Shown piece after piece: positions 34,368 through 59,048 of a DNA stretch of 64,000 nt (positions within the stretch are counted from its first letter, which is position 1; every line of letters begins with the position of its first letter). A program made the position numbers and the translations under genes. The notes beneath the pieces were generated by a model, which worked only from the letters and a program-made list of their open reading frames with translations, was not told where the DNA came from and did not search any database. The DNA comes from Branchiostoma floridae (Eukaryota; Chordata; Leptocardii; Amphioxiformes; Branchiostomatidae): contig NC_049983.1 in assembly GCF_000003815.2 (NCBI RefSeq), positions 17,452,746 through 17,516,745 of the forward strand. The letters are read 5' to 3'.

Positions 34368-37300
34368 GTAAGAAATCTGTGAGAAACCGAGGGGAATTGA
34401 GCGTGTTTAGACGGAATTTCTCTCGGTGTCTGGATTTGATTTTTCAGGGGACGCTGCCGAGGTAGACTCTGGGTCATGTTCCATAGCCAAGCGTCCTAAC
34501 TCCGCATGCTTCGGTTCATGTGAACTTGTAAATATTACCGGACGCTAACCAAAACATTCGTTATGTTCGTTGGGAATTCATAAAAAAGAGAAGGAAATGG
34601 TTTTGTACAAAATTGTTCTCTCTGTCAGCCTGCCATGTTTTGGTTTGAGTTATGGTTTGTGTGTGTGTGTGTGTAGCTAGAGCAGCCCTCCCACCTTACA
34701 TCGTCCGATTCAATATGGTGGACCCAGCGTTGCAACCGGATGTCGCCAAAGACGCCCAATCAATCCGTGGATTTTTGACGTGTTTCTAAACACTCGAGGG
34801 CCCTGTTAGTCGAGCAGACATGTCGCAGAATTGTTCGCCAAGCGCTGGGAGCAAAGAGGGTTTCTGTGTCGGGGCGGAAAGATGGGCTATTGTTAAACAG
34901 GTCCCCGCCAATGGACACTTCCGGAGCAAAGATGTCTCGCCTGTTCCTGACCCTTCCATAGTTGATGGATTTATCAGAAATATCTGTACAATTCCTTGCA
35001 TTAAAACCCGGTGAGAGAACACACACACACACTAATAGGCAGCATTGCCGACAGACATGAGAAGTCGAAAAGTCATTGGCGTCCTTGGGAGGTCTTGGCG
35101 GTTGATGGCCAGTATATTATTTGGTACACATCTATTGTCAGTTGGGGTGCATAACAAATCCCATTGTGCCGCATGGCTGTCTGACTGACTAAAAAAGTCC
35201 TTGTGAATGGGTCGATGTGTCCTTGATGTCAGTGGATGTATGTTTATATTACAAGGTCTCACATCACATGTACAAGCTGCACAATGAGCGAGTTCATCAA
35301 TTTTTTTTATCAGAACAGCAGATTAAGATTTTTTTTATCAGAACAGCATCAAATGCCGAAACAAGACATGGCACAGATACTTTTATCTGTGGTCTGTTGT
35401 ACTTGTAGTAGAAGATAGTTATGGCTAAGAATTGGATGAAGAAAATCATGCCCAAAACATTCTTACATTTGTTTTGTTTCAGCCCAGATTTGGAAAGAGC
35501 TTGGAGTCTCTACCCCAAGTATTTACCAAACTAAGAAAAACTCAGATGCCAAACAATATGTCACTAGTCACACATTATGTGTAGCTGAAAAAGAAAACTT
35601 CTGAAAAGCTGTAGGGTGTGGTTCAATAATGAATCATGTTGTTTGCGTTTCTTATTTTGGGTGATGTTCGGGTATTAGTATACACATACATAGCTGTAAA
35701 GTTTCAGTTGTCCAATTATCCACATTTCAGTTTCTTTGCAAGAACATCAACTTGCAAGGAGAAATTTGTTTGGAAATCTTTGCTACTCTCACTCTGTGCT
35801 GCCAAGAGCTGTGTTGCTTTCTGTGTTGCTTTCAGTGTTTTTACTGTCACTCAGTCACTGCTGTTTTTCACCAGCTTTCATTTGTAGGTAGGTTTGCAAA
35901 CTACATGTACTACTATTATAAAGGAATGACTACAGAAATTCTCTCTATTTCCCTCTTGTGCCCTGGTTATACAGAGACCTTGACCAGAGAGATTAAACTT
36001 GAATTTCAAGCCAGATGGCCCAGAAGTGTTTTCAATGATTCCTCAAAAATTGCATGTTTGAACTAGATGCCGATATTCCCTGTATGCTTGTGTGCAATTG
36101 TCACTGGTTTATCTGGCAGAAAATGATAGTTTGTTTTGTAAAGCTTTGCCAAAAGAGATTTATTGTATCAACCTTCTGTGGATGACTTTTCCATTACCTG
36201 TACCAGAGCAGGTCTTGGCATTGGCCAGAGATTTATGGGTGTATCATCCAGGAATCATGATGCTTGTCACAAGTAATGGTATCATTTAATGGTGCAGATC
36301 ATGGAATACATAAAGAGAAGGGTTAACTGTTCTGGGCAGGGACTGCAAAATCACATACAACAGTTAATCAGTTTGTCAGCCTCCTGATAATGGTATTTTG
36401 AATGGGCAACTGTCAAAACAGTGTGAAATGGGGTCCAATGTATTTCTTAGAACGGCTGACTTCACATTTAACAATGAGCTTTCTCAAATTCTGTATGTAT
36501 GGCGCTGGAGACTGCTAGAATCAGTAAATGTGAATGGGTTTTCGTAAACATTTTAGAATCATTGCAAGAATTCCTAGTATCTGTGCAACATTCCAAGCTA
36601 AATAAATGTAGCCGGAGAATATGTTTTGTGTTGTTTTTGGTATGTGACCGTCAAATCCACCGACAGTATTTTGTCCACATTTCTATTGATGTCTGAGAAT
36701 GCAAATGGTCTAAAGTGAAAGCAAGTATAGAATTGCTAGTATAATCTGTCTATAATCTTCTTGTTGCCATGAGCAGTTAAATGCTGTACGGTTGAATGAA
36801 GCAATGTTGCAGAAATAATACCAGACACACCCAATGATAAGACTTATAAATTGCTCCCATGTACTGATATAGTGGTCTTCCTCCTAACTTCCAGGACTCA
36901 GAACTGTGAATGAAATACCAAGCATTTTTGGGGCTGGTCCTTGGACCTCCTCCAAGTAATACCCCAGATCAGGAGGACAAATAATCTAGGTTATGTTGTG
37001 TTTCCCCATCCAAAAACAGAGCCACATCCCAAATGTGGTCCAGACCACCAGAAGTGAAGACAGATGCAGACTGGTTGTGCTTCTAAACCCAGCATTGTTA
37101 TCTTCCTATGTTAGCTCATTATCTGCTGAGGATTCCTCAGCTGGCCAGTGACAATGATTGCGGCAAATAGATATGATCTTTTTTTTTATCAGTAAAGATT
37201 CTGCTCTTTTACTTGTCTTCTAACTAATTTTATGAGCCACATGTGTTACCATGCATCCTTGCATCTGTAACAGAAGAATCTACACTACGCATTAGAAGTA

Positions 37301-38437
37301 TATTGTAGCACTGCTTAACAGTCCCAAAGTTGGTTTCAAGAGTCATTAAGTGTTCAACTGTTGTATTGCCGAACTGGATCCAATGTGACAAACCTACCTT
37401 TTGACTGATAATATTGTCTCTGAAGTGACTGCCTCTTTTGATCGATTCAAATCAATGGCGTCCATAGAGAGCCTCACAAACAATTTACTGATAATTGCTT
37501 AACGTTGAATAAGATTTGGCCAGCTATGATTAATGGTGAATTAAAATAGCCTAGAACGCTTAATGGAAAGGGGCATGCCCACCGTCATATGATGACAACC
37601 ATGCCAATGATGTACCTCATGTGATTTTTAAATTTTCTAGTGTCTACTCTACATACAGTAAACCACTTTTCAAAGCCATGGTAGCCTTTCACATGGGGCT
37701 TTTCTTACTTTCCTGAGGTCACTCTTACATGGCAGTAACCTGTACTCTGGGGAACTACTTCTGGCTTGTCTTCCACCATTACTTGTGACTTCTCATCTCT
37801 CCTCAGCCTTGTTTATGAAGTTGTAAAATGATAGATGAGTTGACCTTTGCTTTGCCTCCAAGCTAAACTGCTGTAGAAACAAAGGCAAGATAAGAAAATG
37901 GCTCCCACCAGGCTGAGAAGATGGATCACCTTCTGCAACTGCATCTTAAACTTGATTCTGAATTTGTGGTAATGGTTATTTTGTGCCCGAGAACAGGTCT
38001 GTCAAAATTGCCTTGCTGCAATTTAATGAGGCTTCTTTAGGGTAGACCATGGGCACAATGAATAATCGGTGCTCTGCATTTTCAGTTCTGGATATAACAA
38101 GATAGGTACAACTGCTGCAAGGAGTTTGAAAGTCTGGAAATCTGAAATGGGCATCAGTAGATTTTAAAAATGTCTATTTTGCCAGCCAGAACTTCTAGGT
38201 CTTTCCTTCTGACTTGCAGTTTTAAACTTCTTGATGCAAATTTCCCATTGATAAGTTTTTTGGAAGAACTTGTGAATAGATAGAAACTAGAAGTTAATAC
38301 TCTCAGTCAATCATTCAATCATCAATGTCATGATAGCCCTGCTACTCATTGATACTGTGGATCAGTGTAGCTGTATCAATACAAAGTTGTTTGAGCCATT
38401 GTCTCACATGTCTGTTTTTATCCCTGTGCCCCCCCAG

Positions 38438-51609
<13,172 letters not shown>

Positions 51610-53752
51610 GCTGCCTGTACTACAAACACAGATATAATTTGCCACAACTTCCATTACTCTTGTTCTTGGACACCAGACCAAACTGTATTCCTCTGGACTA
51701 TAATGTTACCCGGACGATAGGTCAAGAACAATGCGACTGTATAAGAACTTTTTTTCTTGATTTCATTGTAGTGATACAGTCTTATTGGTGGGGAGGGCTC
51801 TGAAATATGGACCACAAGCTTAGGCTGTGTTTTGGAGATTTAGACACACAGGATACAATGGCCTTCCACAAAATAAAGGGTGGAGCCGGGAGACATACTA
51901 TAGCTGTAGCTTGGACTCCATCTTTACCTTGCTGTACAGAAAAATTGCTTGGATAGAAATAAGAAAAAAAGTTGTTGTGTTGATGCTCAATTATGGGAAC
52001 ATAAATTTTCATCTGTTTTTTTGTTGTTGTTTGCCTTTGGTTTTTTGACAGTGGCTGGGGTATACCAACTGGGGATGATTCAGGACCTAAAAGTACAGTT
52101 TCTTCTAACCAGGGTAATTTTGCAGTAAAGTATTCTGTTTGACATGGCAATGTTTTGTCAGGTGTGAATCAAAACCCCGTCCCTTTAAATTCCTACTAAA
52201 AGAAATGGCCACTGTTGGGGTAATACTGTTGACAACTTTTATTAGATGCATAAAACATACATACCAAAGGACTGTATGGAAATCAGTGTATATCGGGGAC
52301 AAAAAGCCAGTTGACTTGATGGTCCTACATGTCTATTTGATGCCTTTGTAAAGTACTGGTAATCAACACACAGTTCAGCAACGCCCTCTAGCAGGGCTTT
52401 GTGGTGGTGCACCTGTGAATAATTTCACTTAAAATGGCATTCTATTGGTATTTAGGATCATCAATTCCTTTTAATCATCCTCCCCCAGATGACAAGTGGT
52501 TGCTTCCTCGTTAGCGCATCAGTGAAAAGCTAGTCCAGGGTAAAAGCAGATAATTTCAAGTTAATGACGAAACAGTTCTATTTATTAACACGAGGACTTA
52601 TTAATACACTTGTTCTTCACCTTTTTTGAACTGCTGTATTATTTAAATCACTGTATTGTTATTATAAGGTTTTTATTATACTTCCACAGATATTAAGCTA
52701 TGATTCCTTATTGCATTGACTAATTTCAATAATTCTGAATTCATTGAAACATTCACTTTTTATATTTATTCTGTTCACAGTAGCTGTAGAATATCATATA
52801 ATTTAATAAAACTTGCAAGCAGTTGTTTTGTTCAAGATACCAGTAAATATGTTTGTGATGTAAAACCAACCTGCTCCTCTATTGACCTCCTGAAGGTGCC
52901 TACTGTACTTGTATTATTAGTGATTAAGATAAGGCAATATGCTAAAAAAAAAGTTGTAAATTTGTCTCTTTAAAGCAATGTAGTTGTAGTACACAGAGCA
53001 ATGATTCTGGCTCCCAACTAACCCTGCACATGTTTGGAAGGCAATGAATTAATGATTGACAATCTTTTTTTTGTGTTCCCATCACAACCAGTACATACCC
53101 CAAACCTGTGTTGAATATTAAATTAAAACTCATGTACAGCAGTTAACGAGTTATCAAAGCTAACCAACCATCCCAAGACAGCTTATTATGCAGAGTAGTA
53201 CTAAAGAAATATCCATCTATTGTACACAATTTGAGCACTGTGTTTTAGTACGTGAGCATTAGATAGGGCAAGCATAAGGCACAACAACTACATGTATTTG
53301 GGTAGACAGCAGCACCCAAATCACTTTGTTGAGATATCTTTTACAAAACCGTCACTGATGAAATGGGATTAAGGTGCTTGCTTCGTACATTTTTTTGTAA
53401 AAAAAAAGAGAAAAGTAGTGATTTTGAGGCTGCAGTGATAAAAATCCTTCCATATTGTCTAAAGTTTAAGAATGACCAACAGTATAGCTGGCAGGTGGGA
53501 AAGAAAAATTTCAGAACCAAGTCCCAAAGTTGTGGTGGCTAATAGAAACCTTAAAAACCTGATCCTTTTTTTATTCCTTGGGTTGGCTATGTGTGATATT
53601 ACTGTACAGATAATGTGTTGATAAATTATTTTTGTGGAAATTCTTAGTCAAATGGTAACCTGAGGATAGTAGTGTTGGTGGCTTAGGTATCACAGCTTCC
53701 TCCTGTTTTGTCTGTCACTGTGAATGACTAAAGCTTCTCCAAGTCCAATAAA
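51610..53752 (+). terminator. Rap1: Rap1 3' UTR with poly(A) signals
   Basis: AT-rich sequence with no further exon. AATAAA occurs at 52805-52810 and 53747-53752, the latter followed by a GT/T-rich stretch (TGTTCATGCGTTTTGTGTCT), a good cleavage context. A long 3' UTR is usual for Rap1. Confidence 0.5.
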
Positions 53753-53759
53753 CCCATTG

Positions 53760-54090
53760 TCTTAACCTGATGTTCATGCGTTTTGTGTCTCATCGATGTT
53801 CATCACTTTCTTGTATTCATGTAAGCAAGGCGGTTAAAAAAAACTTGATGTAAGAGTTGAATTGCTGAAAAATATTTCATCCACGCTCTCCATGCCTAAT
53901 ATATGCACAGGAAAGGTGGAGGTCATATTTTTGGAAGGGGCATCTGTGTGTGTATTTGTGAACACAATACCTTGAGAAAGCCTAGTTGTGGTTAGTTCTT
54001 GTTATGGCACTGCAGGACTTCTGGTAGGTGGAACCATGGAACATAACAGGTACCAAAAATTAAGGGCCCAATGGGAAAAATCCACTAGGG
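53760..54090. other. Intergenic spacer after Rap1
   Basis: No gene or repeat recognised; a short (TG)n run is near 53948. Confidence 0.4.
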
Positions 54091-54111
54091 CTAGTAGTCT
54101 CCAAGCAGACC

Positions 54112-54255
54112 TTACGGTGCCTAAATAGATAGTATCAAAGCTGGCAAAGGAGTATAGTTGGCCAAAGGGAGATAGCCGGCCAAAGGGAGTCAAACGGGCC
54201 GCTATACTATTAAAGTCCCTTGCCAGCTTTGATACTATTTCTAAGGCACCGTGGG
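54112..54255. repeat. Foldback nested in the left end of the composite element
   Basis: TAGTATCAAAGCTGGCAA at about 54133 pairs with TTGCCAGCTTTGATACTA at about 54218, with outer CGGTGCCT/AGGCACCG. It is absent from the opposite end of the composite element, so it was inserted later. Confidence 0.75.
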
Positions 54256-55283
54256 AGCTAGGTTCCGGTAAGCGATTTGCAGAGAATCGAACGGGGTGAG
54301 ACTGTTCACGCACTGAAGGAAATCGCGCGGGTTCGATTCTCTTCACCTGAATGCGGAGCGCGCACGGCGATGGTGAGCCTACACTACCGTGCGAGACTAT
54401 TCCCTTGTTGATGAAACGCGCACGAGCACGATTCTCATCGCTTGAAGGCGGAGCGCGCACGGCCGATCGTGAGCCAATACTACCGGCCAACTAGACAAAT
54501 TAAACGTTCTAATATCTTCAATTCAAGGCGCCGCGCGAACCCCCGCCATTTTGAAAGACGTCGGGTACGATGACACACTTTTGACAGCGATACTTGTCGA
54601 TAACGTATAGTAAGACTCACTCTATTTCTGGGTTGGCACTTTGCGGGAATGTAGAAACGATAACGCTACTAATTACGTAAGTCAGCAACAAAACAGAGAC
54701 AAATAGCACACGTACCACCAACATCGTTATTTTCTACTAAAACCTTCTACAAAACAGACTTACATACCACAGCAAATTCATAACCTTACATGACATATAT
54801 ACAAATACATCATACCTATCCTGTGTATTCAGAGTTTACGCTACAAAACTACTCACCCTTACAACTCACATAACGTTTACAAACTTCGTACAAAATTTAG
54901 GACATGGGCCGTGATGACGCTACACTACATTACTAGTATACCATTCTCAAGTCATGTAAACAAATCGAGCGTTTGCTATTTTGTAATTAAATCAAACGAG
55001 CGTGCAAAACGTAGACCAGCAAGTATCGTATGTATTCAAAAGTTTACACTACATGCCGAAGTATTTACAGATTAGTACGTACAAATTTACAAAATCGCTA
55101 CGAAATTGTCGGTTAACAAAATGGTGTCTGCCCACGCTATCCCGGCGTCCTTTGCAGTATGTTGCCCGGCTTCTCCGTGTTTTCTACCTGAAAGAAAACG
55201 CTGAAAAGAAAAGCAAAGACAAGAATTAGCAATGGTTAATTACGAAAGAAATTGGATGAAAAAATCGTCAATAGAGCCAAAGA

Positions 55284-56042
55284 ATGAAATATCAATTGAG
55301 TGGAATTAAACAAGTCGAGGAGCCGAAAACTGAACCGGCAGAGGTCGAGGCTGCCGGTGTCCACAGCACGCCGCTAGATGAGTCGCAAATGAACTTCTCG
55401 CTACTGCAAGAAGACATAGTCCCGGACACTGAACAGGCAGCTGCAGAGGTCGACGTTCACCACAGCACGCCACTGCAAGCCCCACAGCCACGCCGCTGCC
55501 CCGAGCAGATCACCCCCCACAGCATCGCCCATAAGAAGCGCCTTTACAAGCAACTCGTTCGTCCACATTTGGAATACTGTGTACAAGCATGGTCGCCCTG
55601 GCTTTAAAAGGATATTAAGTTGATCGAGGCCGTACAACGGAGAGCAAGCAAAATGATCCCTGAATTACAAGATTTGACGTACAGTCAACGGCTCCGGAAG
55701 ATGAATATAACTACACTGGCAGTAAGGCGATTCCGAGGGGATATGTTAGAGGTATTCAAGATTATCAAGGGACTAGAAGGGATAGACAGAACCACGCTCT
55801 TCACACCCTTACAAACACCTTACAACACCAGGGGACACCATCTGAGACTGTCAATACCCAGTACCAAGCTGGAAATCCGGAGAAGATCATTCGCTGTAAG
55901 AGTAGTAAAAGCCTGGAATAAACTTCCATCTGAGGTAGTTACCCAGACCACAGTGAACGGTTTCAAGAATAAGATCGACAGATACATAGAGGCCGAGATC
56001 GTCGGAGGAGCGGCAGTGGGCTACCAGCCTTCCAGCTCCTGA
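55284..56042 (+). pseudogene. Non-LTR retrotransposon RT C-terminal fragment with one nonsense codon, fused to an unknown N-terminal frame
   Basis: From about 55520 the frame reads like the extreme C-terminus of CR1/L2/Jockey-type reverse transcriptases: KQLVRPHLEYCVQAWSPWL, then LIEAVQRRASKMIPEL, LDMLEVFKIIKG-like and RVVKAWNKLPSEVV words. TAA at 55605-55607 interrupts it in the same frame (AAA to TAA would explain it). Residues before this (55284-55510) are acidic, contain two related HSTPL segments and do not resemble RT. It ends at TGA 56040-56042, followed by a short repeated TTCAGGTAAA tail, as at LINE 3' ends. Fingers, palm and endonuclease are missing, so it is not an active element. 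Confidence 0.75.
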
Positions 56043-56165
56043 CTGCAGAGACAAGCCACGGAGTCTCTGCGGTTCAGGTAAATTCAGGTAAAATAAGAAG
56101 GGCGATCTCGCCGAGACAGCCCAGCAGAAGACACAAGAGGCCAAGGAAGGTCTGGACGCCTTCGG

Positions 56166-56362
56166 GCCCATCAGGTGCACCGTAATTTATTTTTGACATT
56201 GAATATACCACCAAAACTTCACCCACAGTACATTTAGGTGCATCGTAATTTATTTTTGACATTTGAATATGCCGCCAAAACTTGATCCACAGTACATTTA
56301 GGTGCATCGTAATTTATTTTTTTCATTTGAATATGCCGCCAAAAGTTGACCCGCAGTGCATG
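56166..56362 (+). repeat. About 63-bp tandem repeat, 3 copies plus a distant fourth
   Basis: The unit contains AGGTGCATCGTAATTTATTT, ATATGCCGCCAAAACTTGA and CACAGTACATTT blocks. A diverged copy (TGCCGCCAAAACTTGACCCG) is at about 56570-56592. All lie within the composite element. Confidence 0.88.
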
Positions 56363-56733
56363 ACGGGTTAGCGTCATCATGCCAAGACGCCATGTTTTTC
56401 TTTGTCCAAGTAGCGTAGTTAATGTTTCCGCGTAGAATTTAAATGCTTATGTACGATATCTCGGCCTGCTATGATAAGAAATTGTGACAAATCAAATGAC
56501 AGTGTAAATGTATCTGTAAGATTCTGAACAGTTATTGAAGGTTTTATTATTATTTTTTACATTTAAATGTGCCGCCAAAACTTGACCCGCAGTGCTATGT
56601 TTTCATGTGTCTGAGTTACGTAGTGTTTCCACGTAGAATTTAGATTCTGTACAATATCTCGACCTGCGTACATCTTTATTCCATCGTGTAATACTTGTAC
56701 ATACATATATCTGAATACTAGTATTAGCTGCAC

Positions 56734-56767
56734 CAAGGAGGTTTAATAAAAAAACACAACCTCCTTG
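56734..56767. mobile_element. 34-bp palindromic micro-element D with 7-bp target duplication
   Basis: Arms CAAGGAGGTT/AACCTCCTTG with a 14-nt A-rich centre. Perfect direct repeats GCTGCAC flank it (56727-56733 and 56768-56774). It is inserted within the composite element. Confidence 0.82.
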
Positions 56768-57017
56768 GCTGCACGTCGTTCGTTCGGCCAGCGCCAGCCT
56801 GTAAGTTCATGTACATCGTTCATCTTCATACTTTAGCGCTGCTCATAGTTAGATCGAAACTGTCGACGTTCCATTTGTACCTGTAGAAAAAGAAAACAAT
56901 ACTATTTACTTCATGTCCTTTTTCACTCTTGATTATGATACAAATGTCTAAATAAAGGTTTGTAACTAAATTGTAAGTCTCAGTATCGTGAGTGCGTTGT
57001 TTGTGTCTTGCTCAATC

Positions 57018-57028
57018 CAAGGAGCTTA
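57018..57028. mobile_element. Micro-element E, single-arm remnant
   Basis: Only CAAGGAGCTTA remains, but it is flanked by perfect 7-bp direct repeats CTCAATC (57011-57017, 57029-57035). It may be a deleted element or an imperfect excision footprint. Confidence 0.55.
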
Positions 57029-57453
57029 CTCAATCCTAGTACACGTGCAATTTATTTGCCCCCTCCCTCCGCTGGGTAAGTTACTGGTGCGTAACTTCGG
57101 AATGTCGTATATGCCGAGAAGTATAAGATGTGCTGACAAATGAGCAATACAGATAATCCAATACAAATGGGCAATACAGATATGTCTAGTAGGCCGGTAG
57201 TATAGTATTGGCTCACGATCGCCGTGCGCGCTTCGCCTTCAAGCGATGAGAATCGCGCCCGTGCGCGTTTCATCAACAAGGGAATAGTCTCGCACGGTAG
57301 TGTAGGCTCACCATCGCCGTGCGCGCTCCGTATTCAAGTGAAGAGAATCGAACCCGCGCGATTTCCTTCAGTGCGTGAACAGTCTCACCCCGTTCGATTC
57401 TCTGCAAATCGCTTACCTGTTCTTACCTGACCGTGGGGTCTGCTTGGAGACCA

Positions 57454-58060
57454 TAGTGCCAGATCTAAATGATGAATTTCAAACTTGTGGCATAAAGTTA
57501 GTTAATCAAGAGTAAACATTAGCATGCATACATTAAATATGTAAGTCATTTGCATAAGACTTACAAAAGCTCTAATAAATCAATTTCATGTGCAAATGCC
57601 AACCTGTTTTGAGAAGCAGATCTTTGGGCCCAAATCTAAAATTTTCTTTGTTCCTGAATAGGCCCAAGATCTGATCACAGGGCTTCCTCAGTCCCAGGTA
57701 AGATTTCTTAGCAAAAAAATTATAAGGGAGAAACTAAATTATTGCAAAACATAACGTTATATTCTCAGTCTGTCGGTGACTTGTATTTGTTTGTTCAAGC
57801 CAGGATAACCAAAACTGGCGAACATATGTTATCTTCAGTGGATCATCAGGCACAAATTTGGACCCTGTTGACCCCATTTGACCTGACCCCCACGTAGTTG
57901 CCCGGGGCTTCCAGCAACTGAAAGCGACGGTCGGTCGCGCGTCGCGTCTCTCCAGCTATTTTATTTGCTTGTCGTGTCTTGGTGAGTGCTAAAGACGGGC
58001 GAAGTAAGGTAACGTTAGAACGTATCACTTTTACGTCTGACTTGATTCCGTCCGATGCCA
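57454..58060. other. Spacer with a possible 5' exon donor at 57981
   Basis: Mostly AT-rich; GC- and CpG-rich at about 57880-57980, ending TCTTG|GTGAGT (donor at 57981/57982). This could be the noncoding first exon of the zinc-finger gene downstream, but no acceptor link other than 61832 can be proposed. Confidence 0.25.
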
Positions 58061-58234
58061 CGGTCCCTCACTGGCGCACTGTGACTACAGCCAGATTGAA
58101 GCCTGACCACACCACGGGGGAGGGGGGCGAAAGTTTGACCTGTTTCTTCACTGATAGACGTGCGTTGGAGGCACCACAGTGGTCAAGCATCATAGCGTTT
58201 GGCAAGGCTACGCGGGTCACGGTTCCTTACTCAT

Positions 58235-58854
58235 TCACTGGGGTTCCAGTGACGAACATACATAATCAAAATGGCGTCGTCACTTGACGCCTGGTTTCCA
58301 GTGATGAATTGCTTTGTTCCAGTGATGAAACTCTCTCGTTACTGGAATTCCAGTGAGGAACCTTGACTCGTCACTCGGTTTCCAGTGATGAACTCCGCTC
58401 GTCACTCGGGACCCAGTGATGAACGTCATCCGTCACTGGGCACCGAGTGCGGAACCATCGAGGTCACCGATTCCTCACTGGGTTTTCCAGTGATCGGCGA
58501 CTCTTCGGCACTGGATACCGAGTGATGAAATCATTTCGGCACTGGGCTGCCAGTGACCACGTCCTAATAGCACTGGAATGTTCCAGTGCTGAGTTCGATA
58601 TGCAACAACTTGAACAATAACACATGCATGTCGCCATAGCCGTGTTACTGTTAGATTTGGTCCGCTGTACCCGAAGGTCGCCTACTCAGTGTGTGTTTTT
58701 AGTCATGGTCCGGAAGTGTATGTATATCATGGTGTCCAGTGCTGATTCGGGTAAACCAGTGATGAAGTTTCTCTTCACTGGAAAACTAGTGACGATAAAT
58801 ATTCCCCACTGGTAAGCCAGTGACAACGCGACTTCATCACTGGATACCAAGTGA
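58235..58854. repeat. Array of 18-bp palindromes on a largely 31-bp period
   Basis: Consensus TCACTGG-N4-CCAGTGA. Clear full palindromes start at 58235, 58339, 58371, 58402, 58433, 58475, 58508, 58539, 58570, 58775, 58806 and 58837; degenerate or half units start near 58287, 58308, 58725 and 58745. Spacing is 31 bp for most neighbours (58371-58402-58433; 58508-58539-58570; 58775-58806-58837). Spacers are about 13 bp and mostly unrelated, though several begin TGAA. The centres vary too (GGTT, AATT, GGCA, ATAC, GCTG). A lone related palindrome lies at 58068-58084. A gap without units spans 58590-58724. Confidence 0.88.
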
Positions 58855-59048
58855 TGAGAAATTTACCCGTGACCTCGGTAGTTTTGCCATCCATAGCCTG
58901 ACCACCTCAAATGGAGGTAAAAACCGCTGTAACTGGTCTAATAGAGTAAATAAGCCCTTCACAGAGATAAGGACGCGTGAGTAGAACTCCTAGGTAAATT
59001 TGTCAAATTATATGTCCTGAAAAAGAAAACAAAACCCGTCTGGACTTT

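Larger units (their letters stand above)
54095..57453. mobile_element. Large composite DNA transposon with long inverted repeats
   Basis: Outer ends AGTCTCCAAGCAGACC (left) and GGTCTGCTTGGAGACC (right) belong to the TCTCCAAGCAGAGG family. Inside them, about 230-bp inverted repeats (54262-54495 and 57190-57416) match closely, with GAGAATCGAACGGGGTGAGA and GGAGCGCGCACGGC blocks; each holds an internal duplication of about 90 bp. No transposase is recognisable. Nested within are a foldback (54112-54255), a retrotransposon fragment (55520-56095), a 63-bp tandem repeat and micro-element D. Confidence 0.8.

Noticed and set aside
54320-54345. tRNA T-arm-like GGTTCGATTC
   Set aside because: It belongs to the long inverted repeats of the composite transposon and no acceptor or D arm pairs with it.
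58235-58854. CRISPR array
   Set aside because: The repeats diverge, spacers are only about 13 bp, no cas genes are present and the surroundings are animal intron-bearing genes.
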